From NCBI RefSeq assembly GCF_003863965.1, contig NZ_RRCN01000001.1:3306304-3370303 (forward strand): 64,000 nucleotides of DNA. Reading direction: 5' to 3'. Positions 1-8,658 of the stretch are shown here, piece by piece. This DNA is from Paenibacillus oralis. GTDB lineage: Bacteria > Bacillota > Bacilli > Paenibacillales > Paenibacillaceae. The notes beneath the pieces were generated by a model. The model searched no databases, had not been told where the DNA came from, and worked only from the letters and a program-made list of their open reading frames with translations. A program made the position numbers and the translations under genes. Positions within the stretch are counted from its first letter, which is position 1. Each line of letters starts with the position of its first letter.

Positions 1-840
1 GAGGTGTTTACCGATGTCAAGGCGCTGGCTGAAAACGCTGACGTAGACGCCGTTTACATCGCCAGTCCGAATTCTTTGCATGCCGAGCAGGCAATTTTGA
101 TGATGGATCACGGAAAACATGTGCTGTGCGAAAAGCCGATGGCTTCCAACGCGGCCGAAGTCCGGCGGATGATCGAGGCCGCGCGCCGCAACGGCGTCTT
201 GCTTATGGAGGCGCTGAAGTCGACGCTTATGCCGAACTTCCGGGCGGTTCAGGACAATTTGTACAAAATCGGCCAGGTGCGGAGATATTTTTCCAGCTAC
301 TGTCAGTATTCATCACGGTATGACGCCTTTAAGGAAGGAAAAGTGCTGAATGCCTTTAATCCCGCTTTTTCCAACGGCGCGTTAATGGACCTTGGCATCT
401 ACTGCATTTACCCGATGGTAACGCTGTTCGGCAAGCCGGAATCCGTCCAGGCGTCCGCGGTGATGCTGCCGTCCGGGGTGGACGGCGAAGGCAGCCTCAT
501 TGCGCGGTACCCGGATATGGACGGCGTCATCATGTACTCCAAAATCACGGAATCCTATGTGCCGACGGAGATCCAGGGGGAAAACGGGACGATGGTGATC
601 GACAAGATCAACCAGCCTTACGATGTAAAAATAATGTACCGCGACGGGACGACCGAAGAACTGACGCGTTCCCAACCTCAGGAATCGATGTATTACGAGG
701 CGCTGGAGTTCATTGAACTGCTCCAAAGCGGCCGGCGGGAAAGCGAAATCAACACGCCCGCCCGCTCCCTGGCCGTCGCCGAGCTGATGGAGGGAGCAAG
801 ACGCCAGTTTGGCCTGCGGTACGCGGCCGATCAAGATTAG
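1..840 (+). CDS. Gfo/Idh/MocA family oxidoreductase (5' partial)
   Basis: This is the C-terminal part of an NAD(P)-dependent sugar or polyol dehydrogenase. The reading frame is open from the first base, so the gene starts outside the window and roughly the first 40-50 residues, including the Rossmann glycine motif, are missing. What remains shows the end of the Rossmann fold (VYIASPNSLH), the family EKP motif with its catalytic lysine (LCEKPMA), and the C-terminal oxidoreductase domain (GALMDLGIYCIYP). The exact substrate cannot be told from the sequence. It ends just before an intrinsic terminator. Family assignment is secure; substrate unknown. Confidence 0.9.
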   Translation, partial: EVFTDVKALAENADVDAVYIASPNSLHAEQAILMMDHGKHVLCEKPMASNAAEVRRMIEAARRNGVLLMEALKSTLMPNFRAVQDNLYKIGQVRRYFSSYCQYSSRYDAFKEGKVLNAFNPAFSNGALMDLGIYCIYPMVTLFGKPESVQASAVMLPSGVDGEGSLIARYPDMDGVIMYSKITESYVPTEIQGENGTMVIDKINQPYDVKIMYRDGTTEELTRSQPQESMYYEALEFIELLQSGRRESEINTPARSLAVAELMEGARRQFGLRYAADQD

Positions 841-872
841 CCGGCCAACCTGAGATCTGTGGCTGCTTTGGT

Positions 873-900
873 AGGCCCGGGCATACGCCTGGGCCTTTTT
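873..900 (+). terminator. intrinsic terminator after the Gfo/Idh gene
   Basis: A GC-rich stem (AGGCCCGGGC pairing with GCCTGGGCCT, one G-T wobble) with a 4-base loop is followed directly by a T run. It closes the upstream dehydrogenase transcript. Confidence 0.8.
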
Positions 901-1045
901 GGCGCTCGCTGAAGACTAAATAAAAAGTGTGGTGTGTGGTAAGCGGCAAGTTTGGCGGGTGGTTAGTCAATAAGTCGGGTGGATGGGCAAGTTACAAGCT
1001 AATATTAGTTTGGTGGCAGGTTTGGGTGGTCCGATGGATGGTTCT

Positions 1046-1227
1046 ATTGGAAATATCCAATGGAATTGGAAATTGAGTGGCAAATACAGTGGTTAGATTG
1101 GACATTTTCCAATAGATTAGATTCAGTGGGACGCAAAACGGGGATTTGAGAGAAATCTATTGGAATTTTTCCAATTGGAGCTCAAAATTCTGGCTGGTTC
1201 CTGTCAATCTGTTGGATTTTTTCCAAT
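1046..1227. repeat. four spaced dyads ATTGGA-N4/5-TCCAAT
   Basis: The 498-base gap between genes holds no gene but four copies of the same dyad, at 1046-1061, 1097-1113, 1159-1175 and 1211-1227. The arms are ATTGGA/TCCAAT (GTTGGA in the last) around an A+T-rich 4-5 base centre. Start-to-start spacings are 51, 62 and 52 bases, about five to six helical turns. The array ends about 110 bases before the sugar-sensor operon. It could be an operator array or a Paenibacillus-type intergenic repeat; the sequence alone does not decide. Confidence 0.7.
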
Positions 1228-1338
1228 AAGAGGTGGAGGAATGCACTTATTGAAGCAAGCAGTAGCAGGTGGCGGTGTTCATTATTGAATTGCAACCGCT
1301 TTCATCAATAAGTTAGGATAGGCGTGAGGTGAACGCAG

Positions 1339-2328
1339 ATGATCAAGGACAAAACATGGTTGGCCGGTATTACCGTGTGCATTGTCATTTTGGTTTATTT
1401 GTTTATCGGCTTTGCCCGCTATTCCGGGAAAATCGGCAGCATCGTCCAGGAGCTGCGGGGGCATCCCGGGAGCGGCGAGCACCGTTATCATATCGTGCTG
1501 ATCGAGCAGGAACGGTATCACCCCTACTGGGAGATGGTCGAAAAAGGCGCAGCCCAGGCGGCGGAAAAATACGGCATCGACATCGAATTTACCGGCCCGG
1601 TGCGCAACAACATGGAGGAGCAGCTGAACCTGCTGGAAAAAGCGATCGCCGCCCGCGTCGACGCGATTATCGTGCAGGGGCTGAACGAGGAGAAATTCAC
1701 GCCGGTCATCGACAAGGCGGTGAAGCGCGGCATCCCGGTCGTGACGATCGACACCGACGCGCCGGACAGCCAGCGGCTAGCCTATGTCGGGACCGACAAC
1801 CTCGCCGCGGGGGAGCGGCTGGGCCGCCTGGTCGTGCAAACGGCCGGCGGTTCGGGCAAGCTCGGCGTGATCATCGGCAGCGATCAGGCCGCCAGCCAGC
1901 TGCAGCGGCTGGACGGGCTGAAGCGGGTGGTGGCCGAGCATCCCGGGCTCGAAATCGTCGACGTGCGCAGCTCCAACATCTCGCACATGGAGGCGATTCA
2001 GCAAGCCGCCGAGATGCTGCGGCAGCATCCCGAGATCGAGGTCATGGTCGGCACCAGCGCGACCGATGCCCTCGGCGTGCTGCAGGCGGCAAAAAGCCTG
2101 AAGCGCGAGAATTTAACGATTATCGGTTTCGATAATCAGAAGGAAACGCTGGAGGCGATCCGCAAGGGCGAGATCGCGGCCACGGTCGCGCAGCAGCCTT
2201 ACCTGATGGGGGACACGGCGGTCCGGCTGCTGTACGAGCATTTTCAGGGCAAACCGCTTCAGCCGGCATATTACACGGAGGTCAAAATGCTGGACGAGCG
2301 CAACGTGCAGGAGGGGGAAAGCTTATGA
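1339..2328 (+). CDS. membrane-anchored sugar-binding protein (XylFII-like sensor)
   Basis: A periplasmic-binding-protein type 1 domain (Peripla_BP_4, about residues 48-320) is attached to a single N-terminal membrane segment (about residues 7-26) with no lipobox, so it should be membrane-tethered outside the cell. The start follows GAGGTGA at good spacing. Its stop overlaps the next gene's start (ATGA), indicating translational coupling to the LytS-type kinase. The order binding protein, LytS kinase, YesN regulator, XylFGH transporter matches the described clostridial XylFII-LytS xylose-perception system, where the binding protein contacts the kinase sensor. I therefore infer that it is the ligand-sensing partner rather than a transport component. 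Confidence 0.8.
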   Translation: MIKDKTWLAGITVCIVILVYLFIGFARYSGKIGSIVQELRGHPGSGEHRYHIVLIEQERYHPYWEMVEKGAAQAAEKYGIDIEFTGPVRNNMEEQLNLLEKAIAARVDAIIVQGLNEEKFTPVIDKAVKRGIPVVTIDTDAPDSQRLAYVGTDNLAAGERLGRLVVQTAGGSGKLGVIIGSDQAASQLQRLDGLKRVVAEHPGLEIVDVRSSNISHMEAIQQAAEMLRQHPEIEVMVGTSATDALGVLQAAKSLKRENLTIIGFDNQKETLEAIRKGEIAATVAQQPYLMGDTAVRLLYEHFQGKPLQPAYYTEVKMLDERNVQEGESL

Positions 2329-3770
2329 GTATCCGCCGCAAGCTGTTTTTGTTCATTCCGCTGCTGGTGCTGCTGATGAGCTCGGTGTCTTTTTTACTGT
2401 TTGAAAGCGGCAAAAACGTGCAGGAAAGCTACCACCTGATGATGAAGCGGATTTTGCTGTACAAGGAGGTCTCTTACGAGGTCGGCGAGATCATGCGGGC
2501 GATGAACCGGTTTATCATGCAGGTGGATACGGAAAGCCTGCCTGAGGTCGAGCGCCACCTGAACGCGGTCAGAACCTTACGGGCCGACCTGGATGGGCTG
2601 GAGACGATTGGCGGGAGCGCTCTGCCGCTCGTTAATTACCGCAACATCGTCAATACGTTCCTGGAGCAGGCCGAGGACATGATCGATCAGATCGGAGGCG
2701 AAGATTCGGGTACGATGGCGGGAAAATATATCGAAGCGGAGCAAACGCAGCGCTTCATTCGCGAGGAAGCCCAGGAACTGGTCGATCTTGAACTGGAGCA
2801 GTACAAGCCGATTTACGAAGACATGATGTACGCAACGGACAAGCTGAACAGGCTCGGCATCATGCTTGTGGTTACGGCCGCGGTGTTCAGCATTTTGCTG
2901 GCGATTTGGCTGTCGAGCAGCATCACCGGGCCGATCCGCCGGCTCGTCGCCACGGCCAAGCAGATTTCCAAAGGACGGATGGATACGAAAGCTCCGGAGA
3001 GCGACCGTTACGACGAGATCAGCATTTTGTGCCGGGCGTTTAACGGGATGATCGACAACATCCAGCAACTGATGGCCGAAAACATCAACAATCTGGAAAA
3101 GGACCGGCTGGTCAAGGAACTGGAGCTGAAGACGCTGCAGAGCCAAATCAATCCGCATTTTTTGTTCAATACGCTGAATTCCATCTCCAAGCTGGCCTAC
3201 ATCGAAGGGGCGCCGAAAACGAGCGACCTGGCCGTCTCCGTTTCGCGGCTGCTTAGATACAATTTGCAAAAGCTGGACCAGGCGGTCCCGCTGCGCGAAG
3301 AGGTGGAACATGTCGGCGAGTATATGAACATTCAAAAAGCACGGTTCCGCGACCGCATCAAATTCGAGCTGGACGTGGACGAACGGGTGCTGGACGGCAT
3401 GGTTCCCTGCCTCACCCTGCAGCCGATTCTGGAGAACGCCTTCGTGCACGGCATCGAGCAGATGGAGGAGGGAGCGGTCCTGCAACTGGCGATCCGCCTC
3501 AGCGAGCAAGGCGACGTGGAGATCGAAATCCGCGACAACGGCGCTGGCATGAGCCGCGAAACGGTGGAGCGGCTGTTGCGGTCGGTGCGCGAGGAAGCGC
3601 CGCGTTTTGGCGGGAAAGGGCATTCGACCGGGCTGGGCACGCATAACGTGTTCAAAAGGCTGCATCTGTTTTTTGACGGCCGGCAGCGGATCGACATCGA
3701 CAGCACAGAAGGGGCCGGCACAACCGTTAAATTCACGCTGCCCTACCGTACGCCGGCCATGGCGCCGTAG
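2325..3770 (+). CDS. LytS/YesM-family sensor histidine kinase
   Basis: A 481-residue sensor kinase: membrane segment about residues 7-26, extracellular region to about 176, second membrane segment 177-199, HAMP linker, then the His_kinase domain with the phospho-accepting histidine in QINPHFLFN (His278), and a HATPase domain with LQPILENAFVHG, DNGAGM and a GLGTHN box. Its start lies inside the 3' end of the sugar-binding gene (4-base overlap). By position it should relay the state of that binding protein to the regulator encoded 43 bases downstream. It corresponds to LytS of the XylFII-LytS-YesN xylose system; ligand identity is inferred from the downstream xylose transporter. Confidence 0.88.
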   Translation: MSIRRKLFLFIPLLVLLMSSVSFLLFESGKNVQESYHLMMKRILLYKEVSYEVGEIMRAMNRFIMQVDTESLPEVERHLNAVRTLRADLDGLETIGGSALPLVNYRNIVNTFLEQAEDMIDQIGGEDSGTMAGKYIEAEQTQRFIREEAQELVDLELEQYKPIYEDMMYATDKLNRLGIMLVVTAAVFSILLAIWLSSSITGPIRRLVATAKQISKGRMDTKAPESDRYDEISILCRAFNGMIDNIQQLMAENINNLEKDRLVKELELKTLQSQINPHFLFNTLNSISKLAYIEGAPKTSDLAVSVSRLLRYNLQKLDQAVPLREEVEHVGEYMNIQKARFRDRIKFELDVDERVLDGMVPCLTLQPILENAFVHGIEQMEEGAVLQLAIRLSEQGDVEIEIRDNGAGMSRETVERLLRSVREEAPRFGGKGHSTGLGTHNVFKRLHLFFDGRQRIDIDSTEGAGTTVKFTLPYRTPAMAP

Positions 3771-3813
3771 GCGGGAAGCTGCGGATTTATAAAAGAATGG
3801 AGGATTTCCGATC

Positions 3814-5385
3814 ATGTATACCTTGCTGATTGCGGATGACGAAGCGCTGGAACGGGAAGGCCTGGAGCTGATGATCGGCCATATGCTGCCGGAGACGTTC
3901 CGCTTCCTTCACGCGGAGAACGGGCGGCGGGCCATTCAGCTGGCGGAGGAGGAGCGGCCGGATTTTATTTTTATGGATATCAAAATGCCGGGGATTCCGG
4001 GGCTGGAGGCCATGCGCGAAATTTTGGCGCGGCAGCCGGGAACGCCGGTCGTCATCATCACAGCCCATGATTATTTCGCCTACGCCAAGGAGGGAGTGGC
4101 GCTCGGGGTGCGCGAATATTTGCTCAAGCCGGCCCGGCGGGAGGAAGTGCTGGACGTGCTGAAGAACCTGATCGCCGAGGCGGAGGAAGCCAGACGTGCC
4201 CGCGATGAGCGGCTGGCGATGCAGGAGAAGCTCTCGCAGCTATTGCCGCTTGCCGAAAACGAGCTGTCGCTGATGTTGATGCTGGAATGCGTGCAGGAGG
4301 TGGAGCTGTCGCAACTGGCGGGGCTGCTCAATCTGGACTGGCATAAGGGGTATGCGATGGTGTTGTCTTTTTCGCGGTACTCTTCGAAGGAATGGGCAAA
4401 TTTCCAACTGGTCAAAAAAGAGCTCCACGAGGCCGTCAAGCAGTGGGCGAAGTCCGGCTTGTCCTGTCTTGTCAGTCCGGTGGTCGGCCATCAGCTGGCG
4501 TTGTTCATCCCGTATCCGCCGAGGCGGCCGGGATATTCGCAGCGGGTGGCCGCGCTGGAATGGGGCGAGCGGCTGCGCAGCCGGATCGAGGAGCGGTTCG
4601 GGCTGCCGCTGTCGGTCGGAATCGGCTCGGTCCGCGAGGGCTGGGACGGGCTCGGCCGCTCCTACCGGGAGGCGGTCTGCGTCTGCGCGGACGATCAGGA
4701 GCAGGACGTCGCCAGCGTCCGCCATTACGACGACATCGCCGAAAGCTCGGGCCGGCCCACGCTCCCGCCGGACGAGGAAAAGCGGCTGCTCGACGCGCTG
4801 CTGAGGCACGACAAGCAGGAGACGGCGCAGCGGTTCGACCGGCTGTTCGAGCGGCTTGCGAAAGACGAGCCCCGGCATTTCCCGCGCCTGCGCGGGGACG
4901 TGATCGGCCTGCTGCTGTCTCTGGGCCGGAGCGCGCAGGCGGGGGACGGCGGCGAATTGCTCTCTTTTTTGAGCGGATTCGACGAACCGGATTCGTTGCG
5001 TGAAGCGGCCCAGCGGCGGCTTGCCGCCTGGATCGACGGGCTCAGGGAGGCGAAGGAGCACGGCCGCTCCCATGTGCTGCAGCGTGCGCTTTTGTACATC
5101 GGCCAAAGGTACAAGGAGGACATCTCCATGGAGCAGACGGCGGAACACGTTAATCTTAGCCCGTATTATTTCAGCAAATTGTTTAAGCTGCAGACAGGTG
5201 AAAACTTCAGCGACTACGTTACCCGGCTGCGCATCGAGGAAGCCAAGCGGCTGATTGCGGAGGGGCGACTGAGCCTCAAGGAAATCTGTTATGAGGCAGG
5301 CTACAAGGACCCGAATTACTTCAGCCGGGTGTTCAAAAAGGTAGCCGGAATGACGCCGACGGATTACCGCCAGCAAAGGGAATAA
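3814..5385 (+). CDS. YesN-type response regulator with AraC DNA-binding domain
   Basis: The N-terminal receiver domain (1-120) has the acidic pair at the end of strand one (ADDE), phosphoacceptor Asp55 in FMDIKMPG and Lys105 in LLKP. A long linker follows, then two AraC-type helix-turn-helix units (about 425-523, ending in the family signature NYFSRVFKKVAGMTPTDYR). The start follows a GGAGG site. It is the cognate regulator of the preceding LytS-type kinase and most likely activates the xylFGH operon that begins about 600 bases downstream. Confidence 0.9.
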   Translation: MYTLLIADDEALEREGLELMIGHMLPETFRFLHAENGRRAIQLAEEERPDFIFMDIKMPGIPGLEAMREILARQPGTPVVIITAHDYFAYAKEGVALGVREYLLKPARREEVLDVLKNLIAEAEEARRARDERLAMQEKLSQLLPLAENELSLMLMLECVQEVELSQLAGLLNLDWHKGYAMVLSFSRYSSKEWANFQLVKKELHEAVKQWAKSGLSCLVSPVVGHQLALFIPYPPRRPGYSQRVAALEWGERLRSRIEERFGLPLSVGIGSVREGWDGLGRSYREAVCVCADDQEQDVASVRHYDDIAESSGRPTLPPDEEKRLLDALLRHDKQETAQRFDRLFERLAKDEPRHFPRLRGDVIGLLLSLGRSAQAGDGGELLSFLSGFDEPDSLREAAQRRLAAWIDGLREAKEHGRSHVLQRALLYIGQRYKEDISMEQTAEHVNLSPYYFSKLFKLQTGENFSDYVTRLRIEEAKRLIAEGRLSLKEICYEAGYKDPNYFSRVFKKVAGMTPTDYRQQRE

Positions 5386-5404
5386 ACGGGAGGACGGGGG
5401 ATGT

Positions 5405-5493
5405 CGCCGTGGCGGACCGCTGTGGCGCACTGCAGTGGCCACCGCTGTGGCACACCGCTGTGGGTGGCACACCGCCGTAGCCACCACTGTGCG
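5405..5493. repeat. degenerate CACCGCTGTGGC-type tandem repeat
   Basis: Directly after the YesN gene, short units related to CACCGCTGTGGC recur five to six times in about 90 bases. There is no coding potential and no obvious secondary structure. It may be a decaying simple-sequence repeat; function unknown. Confidence 0.5.
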
Positions 5494-5569
5494 GGGCATC
5501 CCGAAATGAAAAGTGGCATCCTGCAATGGCCCAGGGTCCCCATCAGTTTGAGAAGATAATTGTAAAAAG

Positions 5570-5746
5570 TACACTTAAATAGGTGGAATATGAGCTGCTT
5601 ACCAGAAATAGTTGCAAAAGCTGCCGTTATTGAGGCGAAAATCAGAGGGCGGTACGAGCAGCATCTGCTTTAGTTGTAACTTTTGCAATTAAAATGAAAT
5701 CGGCGACCATTACCCATCGGTTAAGTGTATAAAATGCAACTATTTC
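5570..5746. repeat. nested inverted repeat upstream of xylF
   Basis: Two pairs of perfect inverted arms bracket about 120 bases: TACACTTAA (5570-5578) with TTAAGTGTA (5721-5729), and GAAATAGTTGCA (5605-5616) with TGCAACTATTTC (5735-5746). A third related word, TTGTAACTTTTGCAATT, lies between them (5674-5690). The order of the arms is not strictly mirror-symmetric, so it cannot be a single hairpin. It resembles the TGCAAAAG-type fold-back repeats near 10.0 and 19.6 kb. Confidence 0.6.
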
Positions 5747-5768
5747 CGAAACAGAAAAGGCTATCCTC

Positions 5769-5798
5769 AAGTCCTTGTCTTCCGACCAGGACTTTTTT
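5769..5798 (+). terminator. intrinsic terminator between yesN-type gene and xylF
   Basis: AAGTCCTTGTC and GACCAGGACTT form an 11-base stem with one mismatch around TTCC, followed by a T run. It would separate the sensor operon from the transporter operon, which then needs its own promoter downstream. Confidence 0.75.
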
Positions 5799-5837
5799 GC
5801 TGTCCGGCGGACAAAAATGTGCTGTGAAAGCGCGGGC

Positions 5838-5855
5838 GATGAAATTCATTTCATC
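5838..5855. promoter_or_regulatory. palindrome GATGAAAT-TC-ATTTCATC, operator candidate
   Basis: A perfect 8+8 base dyad with a 2-base centre lies between the terminator and the xylF start. It is a plausible binding site for the YesN-type regulator or another activator of xylFGH, inferred from position only. Confidence 0.4.
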
Positions 5856-5938
5856 CGGCAGCAACGAAATGCTGCTCGCGGGCAAACCAGTGCTGGCATT
5901 AGCCGCCCCGCCGCGGAAGACCCGGTGCTAAGATTATT

Positions 5939-5953
5939 TTGTAAGCGCAATCA
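5939..5953 (+). promoter_or_regulatory. catabolite-responsive element (cre) upstream of xylF
   Basis: TTGTAAGCGCAATCA matches every defined position of the Bacillus cre consensus WTGNAANCGNWNNCW. It lies 27 bases before the xylF start, a position where CcpA binding would repress transcription when a preferred sugar is present. Confidence 0.7.
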
Positions 5954-5979
5954 TTCGAATGAGAAGGGGCGAAGTAAAT

Positions 5980-7104
5980 ATGAAAAAATTCAGTCAACGT
6001 TTCCGGTTTGGCTTGGCGGCCGTGTTGCTGGCATCTTCCCTGGCGGGCTGCGGCATTGTTTCGGACGGCGGCGGAGGCGCAGGCAGCGGTTCCGGCAAGG
6101 CGCCGAATAACTCGGGCGGAGCGGCGAATGGAGGGGCCGGAGACGACGGGAAAATCGTGATCGGCATGTCGATGGACACGCTGAAAGAAGAGCGCTGGCA
6201 AAAGGACCGGGATATTTTTACGGAGAAGGTTCAGGAGCTTGGGGGCGAGGTGAAGGTGCTGGCCGCCAACGGAGATGACGCCACGCAGCTTAGCCAGGCG
6301 GAGCAGCTGATCTCCCAAGGGGTAGACGTGCTCGTCGTGATCGCCCACAACGCGGAAGCGACCGCGCCGATCGTGGAAAAGGCCCATAAGGAAGGCATCA
6401 AGGTGATCGCTTACGACCGGATGATCAACAATGCCGAAGTCGACTACTACATCTCTTTCGACAACGTCCGTGTCGGCGAGCTGCAAGCCCAGGCCGTAAC
6501 CGCCGCGGCGCAAAAAGGGAACATCGTGTATATCGGCGGGGCGGACACCGACAACAATGCGCACATGTTTAAGGAAGGCGCGATGAACGTACTTAAGCCG
6601 CTGGAGGAAAAGGGCGCCATCAAGATCGTCTACGACCAGTTCTCCAAGGACTGGAAGCCGGAGGAAGCGCTGAAAAACATGGAGAACGCGCTGACCGCAA
6701 ACAAAAACGACGTTCAGGGCGTAGTCGCCGCCAACGACGCCACCGCCGGCGGGGCGATCCAGGCTTTAACCGCGCAGGGCATGGCCGGCAAAATTCCGGT
6801 TTCCGGACAGGACGCCGACTTGGCCGCCGTGCAGCGGATCGCCGAAGGCACGCAGCTGATGACGGTCTACAAACCGATCAAATCGATTGCCACCAAAGCT
6901 GCGGAAATGGCCGTATCGGCCGCCAAAGGCGAAACGATCAGTGCGGACAAAACGGTGAACAACGGCAAAATCGACGTTCCGTCGGTGCTGCTGGACCCGA
7001 TCCCGGTTGACAAGAGCAGCCTGAACACGGTCATCGAGGACGGTTTCCACAAGCTGGAGGACGTGTACAAAAACGTGCCGAAGGATCAATGGCCGCAGCA
7101 GTAA
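5980..7104 (+). CDS. xylF: D-xylose ABC transporter, substrate-binding lipoprotein
   Basis: A lipoprotein signal peptide ending in the lipobox LAGC (lipidated Cys about residue 24) is followed by a Gly/Ser/Asn-rich tether and a type-1 periplasmic-binding fold. The stretches ERWQKDRDIF, AYDRMI and YISFDN are those of the xylose-binding protein XylF, which supports xylose as ligand. I chose the ATG at 5980, preceded by AGAAGGGGC at normal spacing, over an in-frame ATG 21 bases upstream, because it gives a standard MKK signal peptide. It heads the xylFGH operon, preceded by a cre box, and delivers sugar to the XylH channel on the outer face of the membrane. Confidence 0.88.
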   Translation: MKKFSQRFRFGLAAVLLASSLAGCGIVSDGGGGAGSGSGKAPNNSGGAANGGAGDDGKIVIGMSMDTLKEERWQKDRDIFTEKVQELGGEVKVLAANGDDATQLSQAEQLISQGVDVLVVIAHNAEATAPIVEKAHKEGIKVIAYDRMINNAEVDYYISFDNVRVGELQAQAVTAAAQKGNIVYIGGADTDNNAHMFKEGAMNVLKPLEEKGAIKIVYDQFSKDWKPEEALKNMENALTANKNDVQGVVAANDATAGGAIQALTAQGMAGKIPVSGQDADLAAVQRIAEGTQLMTVYKPIKSIATKAAEMAVSAAKGETISADKTVNNGKIDVPSVLLDPIPVDKSSLNTVIEDGFHKLEDVYKNVPKDQWPQQ

Positions 7105-7145
7105 ACAAAGCGTTCGAAAGGGCTAGAAAAGGAGTGCAAACGCCT

Positions 7146-8657
7146 ATGCACGTGTTGGAAATGGTGAATATCAGCAAAGAGTTTCCGGGCGTCAAAGCCC
7201 TCGACCGCGTCAATTTGCAGGTGCGGAAGGGCGAAATCCACGCCCTGTGCGGTGAGAACGGGGCCGGCAAATCGACGCTGATGAAGGTGCTTAGCGGACT
7301 GTACCCCGCGGGAACCTACAGCGGCGACATCATTATCGATGGCGAGAAAAAACAGTTCCATACCATCACGGACGCGGAAAAAGCCGGCATCGCCATCATT
7401 CACCAGGAGCTGGCGCTCGTGAAGGAAATGACGGTTGGCGAGAACATTTTTTTAGGGGCGGAACCGACAAAACGCGGTGTCATTCAGTGGGATGAGCTGT
7501 ATCATAACGCGTCCATCTGGCTGGACCGGGTCGGGCTGCGCATTTCCCCGGAAACGAAAATCGCCAGCCTCGGCATCGGCCAGCAGCAGTTGGTGGAGAT
7601 CGCCAAAGCCCTGTCCAAGCATACGCGGATTTTGATTTTGGATGAGCCGACGGCGGCTTTGACCGAAAGCGAAGTGGCGATTTTGATGGGGATTTTGAAT
7701 CAGCTGCGCCGGGAAGGCGTATCCTGCGTGTACATTTCGCACAAGATGCCGGAAGTGTTCGCGTTGGCCGACTGGATAACGGTGCTGCGCGACGGGCGTA
7801 CGGTAGCGACGCTGGACCGCAAGGAGACGAACGACGACCAGGTCGTGTCGCTTATGGTGGGCCGGGAGCTGACCGAGCGGTATCCCCGGGTGGAGCATAC
7901 CCCGCAGGAGACCGTGCTGGAGGTGCGGGACTACAACGTCTGGCATCCGGAAAAACGCAATCAAAGAGTCATCAAGGATGTTTCTTTTACGCTGCGAAAA
8001 GGTGAAATTCTCGGCATCGCCGGGCTGATGGGCGCCGGGCGCACCGAGCTTGTCAGCAGCTTGTTTGGCGCGTACGGGGGCCGCTCGTCCGGCGAGGTGC
8101 GGATCGAAGGGAAGCCGGTGCGAATCCGCTCGGTCGCGGATGCGATCAAAGCGGGCATCGGCCTGGTCAGCGAGGACCGCAAGCGGCAGGGCCTGGTGCT
8201 GGGGATGGATGTGAAAACGAACACGACGATGGCGACAATGCGCAAAGTGTCCAGGTTCGGCGTCATTAACGACAACGAGGAAATGAAATGGGGACAAAGG
8301 TACGTGCAGGATCTGAAGACCAAAACGGCTTCGCTGGAAACGCCCGTCGGCACGTTGTCCGGCGGCAACCAGCAGAAGGTCGTCATCGGCAAATGGCTGA
8401 TGTCCGATCCGAAAATCCTCATCATGGACGAACCGACCCGGGGGATTGACGTCGGGGCCAAATACGAGATTTACCATTTGATGAATCGGCTGGTCAGCCA
8501 GGGCGTGGCGATCATTATGATTTCCTCGGAGCTGCCGGAGGTGCTTGGGATGAGCGACCGGATTCTGGTCATGAGCGAAGGCCGGTTCGTCCGGGAAATT
8601 CATTGGCGCGAAGCGACCCAGGAAAATATCATGCAAGCCGCAACGGGAGGAAAATAA
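7146..8657 (+). CDS. xylG: xylose/monosaccharide ABC transporter, duplicated ATPase
   Basis: A 503-residue protein with two fused ABC ATPase domains, typical of the carbohydrate-uptake CUT2 class. The first half has Walker A GENGAGKST (about residues 36-44), signature LGIGQQQ and Walker B LILDEPTAAL. The second half has the degenerate Walker A GLMGAGRTEL, signature LSGGNQQK and LIMDEPTRGID. The start at 7146 follows AAAAGGAG. An upstream in-frame ATG inside xylF lacks a site. It powers uptake with XylH and sits between the binding protein and permease genes, with only one base before xylH. Confidence 0.9.
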   Translation: MHVLEMVNISKEFPGVKALDRVNLQVRKGEIHALCGENGAGKSTLMKVLSGLYPAGTYSGDIIIDGEKKQFHTITDAEKAGIAIIHQELALVKEMTVGENIFLGAEPTKRGVIQWDELYHNASIWLDRVGLRISPETKIASLGIGQQQLVEIAKALSKHTRILILDEPTAALTESEVAILMGILNQLRREGVSCVYISHKMPEVFALADWITVLRDGRTVATLDRKETNDDQVVSLMVGRELTERYPRVEHTPQETVLEVRDYNVWHPEKRNQRVIKDVSFTLRKGEILGIAGLMGAGRTELVSSLFGAYGGRSSGEVRIEGKPVRIRSVADAIKAGIGLVSEDRKRQGLVLGMDVKTNTTMATMRKVSRFGVINDNEEMKWGQRYVQDLKTKTASLETPVGTLSGGNQQKVVIGKWLMSDPKILIMDEPTRGIDVGAKYEIYHLMNRLVSQGVAIIMISSELPEVLGMSDRILVMSEGRFVREIHWREATQENIMQAATGGK

Positions 8658-8658
8658 C

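Noticed and set aside
2577..3815. Long open frame on the minus strand opposite the LytS-type kinase; similar long antisense frames occur opposite the YesN, ABC and transporter genes.
   Set aside because: High-GC codon bias produces long shadow frames. These have Arg/His/Gln-rich compositions without recognisable motifs and no ribosome sites, while the plus-strand genes are clear.
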